A stretch of 9,218 bases of DNA from contig JBDKJQ010000043.1 in NCBI GenBank assembly GCA_039796495.1, positions 1 to 9,218 of the forward strand, written 5' to 3'. The stretch comes from ARS1285 sp039796495. Its GTDB lineage: Archaea > Nanobdellota > Nanobdellia > Pacearchaeales > GW2011-AR1. The notes beneath the pieces are model-generated. The model was not told where the DNA came from and made no database searches. It saw only the letters and a list, made by a program, of their open reading frames with translations. The number at the start of each line of letters is the position of its first letter. Position 1 is the stretch's first letter. Shown here piece after piece: positions 6,912 through 9,218 of the stretch. The position numbers and the translations under genes were made by a program.

Positions 6912-7325
6912 ATGGTCTTTCAAAAAAGATATGTCGTGATTTCTTGGATGATGGCAGTATTCGTATGGTTCTTTATTTTTTATACGTCATCTTTAACCTT
7001 CGCAACAGGTGGGGGAACAGGATACTTGAGCTATATCTATCATTTCAGCGTCTTTTTTGCGTTTGCATTTTTTCTGCTCGTTGCATCATTACAAGGAAGA
7101 TTTAAAAAAGAAATTTTTGCGCTTGTTATTATCCTCGCAATAGTCTATGGCATCTCTGATGAATTTCATCAATATTTTGTGCCAGGACGATATTATGACT
7201 ACAAAGATATGTTGCTTGATGGTGCAGGAGCTATGGGGGCAGGCATTGTCTACATAGCAGCTTTGCTCGTAAATAGATTACTGCAATCCCATCATCTTAT
7301 TCAGAATAATGCTGAAGATAATTGA
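6912..7325 (+). CDS. VanZ-family membrane protein
   Basis: 137 residues, VanZ-like family (PF04892). The founding member gives low-level teicoplanin resistance in enterococci, but most family members, including archaeal ones, have no known function, and no antibiotic link is implied. Four hydrophobic segments lie at about 7-25, 40-60, 67-82 and 104-121. The family signature is clear: H44 in the second helix, then YGISDEFHQYFVPGR (79-93) with D83, E84, Q87 and R93, followed by KDMLLDGAGAMGAG with D99 and D103. A leaderless start at 6912 is supported by the TATA box. It is the only plus-strand gene seen, and its last 48 bp overlap the convergent DUF106 gene. Confidence 0.9.
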   Translation: MVFQKRYVVISWMMAVFVWFFIFYTSSLTFATGGGTGYLSYIYHFSVFFAFAFFLLVASLQGRFKKEIFALVIILAIVYGISDEFHQYFVPGRYYDYKDMLLDGAGAMGAGIVYIAALLVNRLLQSHHLIQNNAEDN

Positions 7326-7700
7326 TGCGCCAATATACCATACAAGCCAGATAGGAAAAATCCACCACTTTCCAGCAAGCGAGGTCGCCGCAAACATTGA
7401 TCGCATCCATCCAAACAAAAGCAGGATAGGAATTATAGTTATAATCATCGGCTTGAATGACTGCCGCATTTGTTCCGGCATGTCTTCCAGCATTTTCTGA
7501 TTAATTTCCATCATCTTTTCAGGATGATTCTTGTATTGTTTCATCTCTGCACGCAATTGCTTCTGCCGCTCCCGAATCTCTTTCATTTTCGCTCGATCAG
7601 TCATAAAATATCTTACAACAGTGATGAAGATAGTAACTAAGAGTGAAATCAAAATTATTGATACATGCGGATAACTCATAACAAACGCGTCAAATACCAT
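7278..7700 (-). CDS. DUF106 protein, Oxa1/EMC3-superfamily membrane-protein insertase
   Basis: 140 residues. Archaeal DUF106 proteins belong to the YidC/Oxa1/Get1/EMC3/TMCO1 superfamily, which inserts membrane proteins and contacts the ribosome. Three hydrophobic segments (about 13-33, 84-104, 112-134) match the three-helix core. A charged cytoplasmic coiled coil (34-80, with many K/E/Q/M) joins TM1 and TM2, as in the structurally known archaeal member. KMKEIRERQKQLRAEMK and PEKMMEINQKM are typical, as is FKPMIITIIPILLLFGWMR. In many archaea this gene sits between secY/adk and cmk in the ribosomal region. Here it does not. TATA-like TTTAAAAA (7733-7740) suggests transcription starting about 12 bases before the ATG at 7700. 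Confidence 0.88.
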   Translation of the reverse strand: MVFDAFVMSYPHVSIILISLLVTIFITVVRYFMTDRAKMKEIRERQKQLRAEMKQYKNHPEKMMEINQKMLEDMPEQMRQSFKPMIITIIPILLLFGWMRSMFAATSLAGKWWIFPIWLVWYIGASIIFSIILNKMMGLQ

Positions 7701-7732
7701 GTTCTTTTTGCAAAAATATGAATCAAGGGAGG

Positions 7733-7744
7733 TTTTTAAATATT
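7733..7744 (-). promoter_or_regulatory. TATA box of the DUF106 gene
   Basis: AATATTTAAAAA on the minus strand, about 37 bases before the ATG, so the leader would be about a dozen bases. No Shine-Dalgarno sequence is present. It overlaps the end of the upstream T-rich terminator region. Confidence 0.5.
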
Positions 7745-7747
7745 GGG

Positions 7748-7757
7748 AAAATAAAAA
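7748..7757 (-). terminator. T-rich terminator of the regulator operon
   Basis: TTTTTATTTT follows directly after the TAG stop of the winged-helix gene, so termination would occur at the very end of the operon. It abuts the DUF106 promoter. Confidence 0.55.
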
Positions 7758-8291
7758 CTAAACATCCCACAGTGCAATAGCTTTGTCAACTAAAGAATCA
7801 AAAAAACTTTCTTGATAGATTATCAATAAGTTCATGATGTGTTGTTTGTCTATTGCAAGCTTGTAATAAGTTTGGCGTCCTTCTTTCCCGACAGTGAGCA
7901 TTTTCTTCAGCTTTAATCTTTTTGCATGCCAGGAAACAGTTGAAGGGGATAACTGCAAGAATCGAACCATTTCCTCAAATGAGCACTGCTCGCGTATCAT
8001 AAGAAACAGCAATAGGTTTCGGATGCTTTTCTGTCGCAAGAGCATTAAGAGTTCTTTGTCCACATCCAGCTCATGGGAAAAATAACAAAGCGTATTCCTG
8101 TTTTTCTCCTCGGTAATAAGGTCGTGTCGTGTTAAATAATCAAGATGATATTTGAGCGAACTTGCAGGCAGCCTTGATATTCGTTCCAATTCCCTGAAAT
8201 GACTTCCCTCATATTTTTTTACAAGTTCATAAATTTTTTTCCGCGTCGCAAGTTCCAGGATTCTCTTTTTTAAAAATAACTTTTCAGTCAT
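7758..8291 (-). CDS. Double winged-helix transcription regulator
   Basis: 177 residues with two winged-helix domains in tandem. The first (about 10-71) has a positioning helix HFRELERIS and recognition helix PASSLKYHLDYLTRHDL followed by a wing (ITEEKNRNTLCYF). The second (about 84-146) repeats the pattern with SFEEMVRFLQL, SPSTVSWHAKRLKLKKML and a wing ending RQTYYKLA. This ArsR/MarR-like double-wHTH layout is common in archaeal regulators and binds DNA. No metal-binding cysteine cluster is visible. A strong Shine-Dalgarno AAAGGAG sits seven bases upstream, inside the end of the preceding gene. Stop-to-start distance to the membrane-protein gene is two bases, so they share one transcript. 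It probably controls its own operon and the PepSY gene, given a shared promoter motif. Confidence 0.85.
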   Translation of the reverse strand: MTEKLFLKKRILELATRKKIYELVKKYEGSHFRELERISRLPASSLKYHLDYLTRHDLITEEKNRNTLCYFSHELDVDKELLMLLRQKSIRNLLLFLMIREQCSFEEMVRFLQLSPSTVSWHAKRLKLKKMLTVGKEGRQTYYKLAIDKQHIMNLLIIYQESFFDSLVDKAIALWDV

Positions 8292-8293
8292 TT

Positions 8294-8671
8294 TTAGTCT
8301 CCTTTCCGTATAACTCCCAAGAAAAAAGCAGCAATCACAAAAAATTCCAGAACAATGGAAACCGGATCAATCCAGTCAAAACCGGAATAAAATAACTCAG
8401 AAGCAATTAAAAAACTTTTCAGAGAAAAGAGCAAAAAAGCAGCACTGATATACAGAAACTTGTCCCGACCATCTCGTTGATATGCTATAAGAGTGATGAT
8501 GAAAAGTACAAATGCAATAATGCCATTAAGCAAACTCAATAATTTTTCAAGCTCAAATCCAAACAGCGGATAATCTGCCCCCTCCACACCGACTTCTTCA
8601 TGTGCAATAACAAAAGTCAAGCACAGCATGACAAAAACCCCAGCAGCAAAAAGTAAATTTTTATGATCCAT
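8294..8671 (-). CDS. Small four-helix membrane protein, operon partner of the regulator
   Basis: 125 residues, no named family recognised with confidence. Hydrophobic segments lie at about 5-23 (could be a signal peptide), 42-64, 71-90 and 103-121. A short polar loop rich in E/G/D (24-40, HEEVGVEGADYPLFGFE) sits after the first, and a conserved-looking YQRDGRDKFLYISAAFLLFSLKSFL joins helices two and three. Small multi-helix membrane proteins of this general type often neighbour winged-helix regulators in archaea (for example the haloarchaeal DUF7521 group). Kinship to those is not established here. The ATG at 8671 has a TATA box about 25 bases upstream, so it is probably leaderless, and it leads the two-gene operon. 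A role as membrane sensor or partner of the regulator is inferred only from position. Confidence 0.78.
   Translation of the reverse strand: MDHKNLLFAAGVFVMLCLTFVIAHEEVGVEGADYPLFGFELEKLLSLLNGIIAFVLFIITLIAYQRDGRDKFLYISAAFLLFSLKSFLIASELFYSGFDWIDPVSIVLEFFVIAAFFLGVIRKGD
8299..8305 (-). promoter_or_regulatory. Shine-Dalgarno site of the regulator gene
   Basis: AAAGGAG, seven bases from the ATG at 8291 and inside the last codons of the upstream gene. It fits an internal cistron of an archaeal operon and confirms the start. Confidence 0.75.
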
Positions 8672-8690
8672 CTAATAATGAAGATTATCA

Positions 8691-8720
8691 ATTTATAAAT
8701 CTTATAGTACAATCATCAAA
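8691..8720 (-). promoter_or_regulatory. Promoter and candidate operator of the membrane-protein/regulator operon
   Basis: Minus-strand order is TTTGATGATTGTAC (8707-8720), six bases, then ATTTATAA with the TATA core centred about 25 bases from the ATG at 8671. The same 14-base motif with the same six-base gap precedes the TATA box of the PepSY gene. The motif sits where an archaeal activator or repressor would touch the BRE/TATA complex. Confidence 0.75.
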
Positions 8721-8724
8721 CAGC

Positions 8725-8740
8725 AAAAATAAAAAAATAA
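8725..8740 (-). terminator. T-rich terminator of the PepSY gene
   Basis: TTATTTTTTTATTTTT begins right after the TAG stop (8741-8743), a clear archaeal oligo-T terminator. It separates the PepSY transcript from the next promoter. Confidence 0.65.
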
Positions 8741-9142
8741 CTAATCGTATTCAGTGCTTAACACCTTAAACGTTTCATCAAGATGCACGTCAACTTCACG
8801 ACCATCAGCAAGGGTTATCTCAATTTCATAATACCCTTCCTCATCATCAAGTTCCGTGTCGGTCACGCGGCCTTCACCGATATATGCAAGCGCAGCTGCA
8901 CTGGCTTCTTCAAGCGCATTTCCCGTAATTGCAATCTCGTGCGCATCTTCCATTTCTGATTCTTCATCTTCTCCATCAGTGGCTTCATCTGAATCACTCA
9001 CATCAACAACGGACAACCCTGCTTTCATATCTGTTTTTGCTAAAGGAGCTTCAGTGTTTCCAAACGCAAATGCAGCAACGATAAAAGTGCCAACAAGAAT
9101 CGCACCTAACAGGACAACGCCTAACACTAATTTTTCTCTCAT
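8741..9142 (-). CDS. Membrane-anchored PepSY-like protein
   Basis: 133 residues. A hydrophobic N-terminus (about 5-28) acts as signal peptide or anchor, followed by a low-complexity acidic linker rich in Asp/Glu/Ser (about 44-66). The C-terminal half (69-133) follows a PepSY-like pattern: a helix with ITGNALEEASAAALAYIGEG, then strands YYEIEITLADG, EVDVHLDETFKVLST. PepSY domains are extracytoplasmic and often inhibit or sense proteases or ligands, but the exact role here is not known. The start at 9142 is supported by a strong Shine-Dalgarno (AAGGAGGT). Promoter and operator motif at 9189-9218 match those of the downstream regulator operon, so this is probably part of the same regulon. The protein is acidic and would face outside the cell. 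Confidence 0.75.
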   Translation of the reverse strand: MREKLVLGVVLLGAILVGTFIVAAFAFGNTEAPLAKTDMKAGLSVVDVSDSDEATDGEDEESEMEDAHEIAITGNALEEASAAALAYIGEGRVTDTELDDEEGYYEIEITLADGREVDVHLDETFKVLSTEYD

Positions 9143-9146
9143 GTAT

Positions 9147-9154
9147 ACCTCCTT
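9147..9154 (-). promoter_or_regulatory. Strong Shine-Dalgarno site of the PepSY gene
   Basis: AAGGAGGT four bases before the ATG at 9142, an almost perfect anti-SD match and the strongest ribosome binding site in the window. Together with the TATA box about 50 bases away, it gives a leader of roughly 27 bases, unlike the leaderless neighbours. Confidence 0.8.
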
Positions 9155-9188
9155 ACAATAAATGTCATGAAAGTCCTAATGAAAATAA

Positions 9189-9218
9189 ACTTATAAATGC
9201 CCTCGTACAATCATCGAA
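9189..9218 (-). promoter_or_regulatory. Promoter and candidate operator of the PepSY gene
   Basis: Minus-strand order is TTCGATGATTGTAC (9205-9218), six bases, then ATTTATAA. Thirteen of 14 motif bases and the following TATA box are shared with the promoter at 8691-8720 at identical spacing. The window ends at the motif's far edge, so anything further upstream is unseen. Confidence 0.75.

Noticed and set aside
6752..7105. 117-codon plus-strand open frame across the prefoldin/VanZ gap
   Set aside because: It overlaps prefoldin antisense and VanZ in another frame, both of which have strong family signatures and promoters.
6912..7325. VanZ gene as a glycopeptide-resistance determinant
   Set aside because: The organism appears archaeal, without the peptidoglycan target, and no vanA/H/X-type neighbours are present; only family membership is supported.
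8915..8940. ITGNAL in the PepSY protein as another copy of the surface-protein ITG motif
   Set aside because: It lies in the expected first helix of the PepSY-like domain, not after a hydrophobic segment, so the similarity is probably chance.

Overview
The window looks like archaeal DNA, most likely from a small-genome DPANN lineage such as Woesearchaeota or Pacearchaeota. That placement is an inference. It rests on an AT-rich genome, an archaeal prefoldin alpha subunit, a DUF106 (EMC3/Oxa1-like) protein, an archaeal-type SpoIIM protein, TATA boxes about 25 bp from start codons giving apparently leaderless genes, T-rich 3' ends, and a giant LamG surface protein whose sequence style (repeated ITG-x-A/V motifs after hydrophobic segments) I associate with those groups. 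No rRNA, tRNA, CRISPR array or insertion sequence was seen.

Region 1 (1-5405, minus strand) is one uninterrupted open frame of at least 1801 codons whose 3' end lies beyond the left edge. It encodes a membrane-anchored, N-glycosylation-sequon-rich surface protein. In order it has a basic cytoplasmic N-terminus, one membrane segment, an acidic Pro/Glu linker, a conserved stalk-like region with a calcium-loop-like motif, seven beta-propeller-like repeats, two tandem Ig-like plus LamG modules, and more beta-rich domains. Its 5' end has unusual nucleic-acid structure. The start codon region is perfectly complementary over 15 bases to a site about 500 nt downstream, and a related 20-bp direct repeat and two overlapping palindromes lie between or beside them.

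Region 2 (5406-6853, minus) holds an intergenic promoter and terminator stretch, then spoIIM, then the prefoldin alpha gene upstream of it. Prefoldin and spoIIM are only about 40 bp apart and may be co-transcribed. Region 3 (6854-7700) begins with a compact divergent promoter region. From it a plus-strand VanZ-family gene runs into, and overlaps by 48 bp, a convergent DUF106 gene on the minus strand.

Region 4 (7758-9218, minus) holds three small genes: a secreted or anchored PepSY-like protein, a four-helix membrane protein and a double winged-helix regulator. The last two form a tight operon. The promoters of the PepSY gene and of the membrane protein/regulator operon carry the same 14-base motif (13 of 14 identical) at the same spacing from the TATA box. 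This suggests one small regulon, possibly a membrane-stress or envelope-sensing circuit controlled by the regulator encoded in it. Together the window is dominated by cell-envelope functions: surface protein, membrane-protein insertion, SpoIIM and VanZ membrane proteins, and PepSY.
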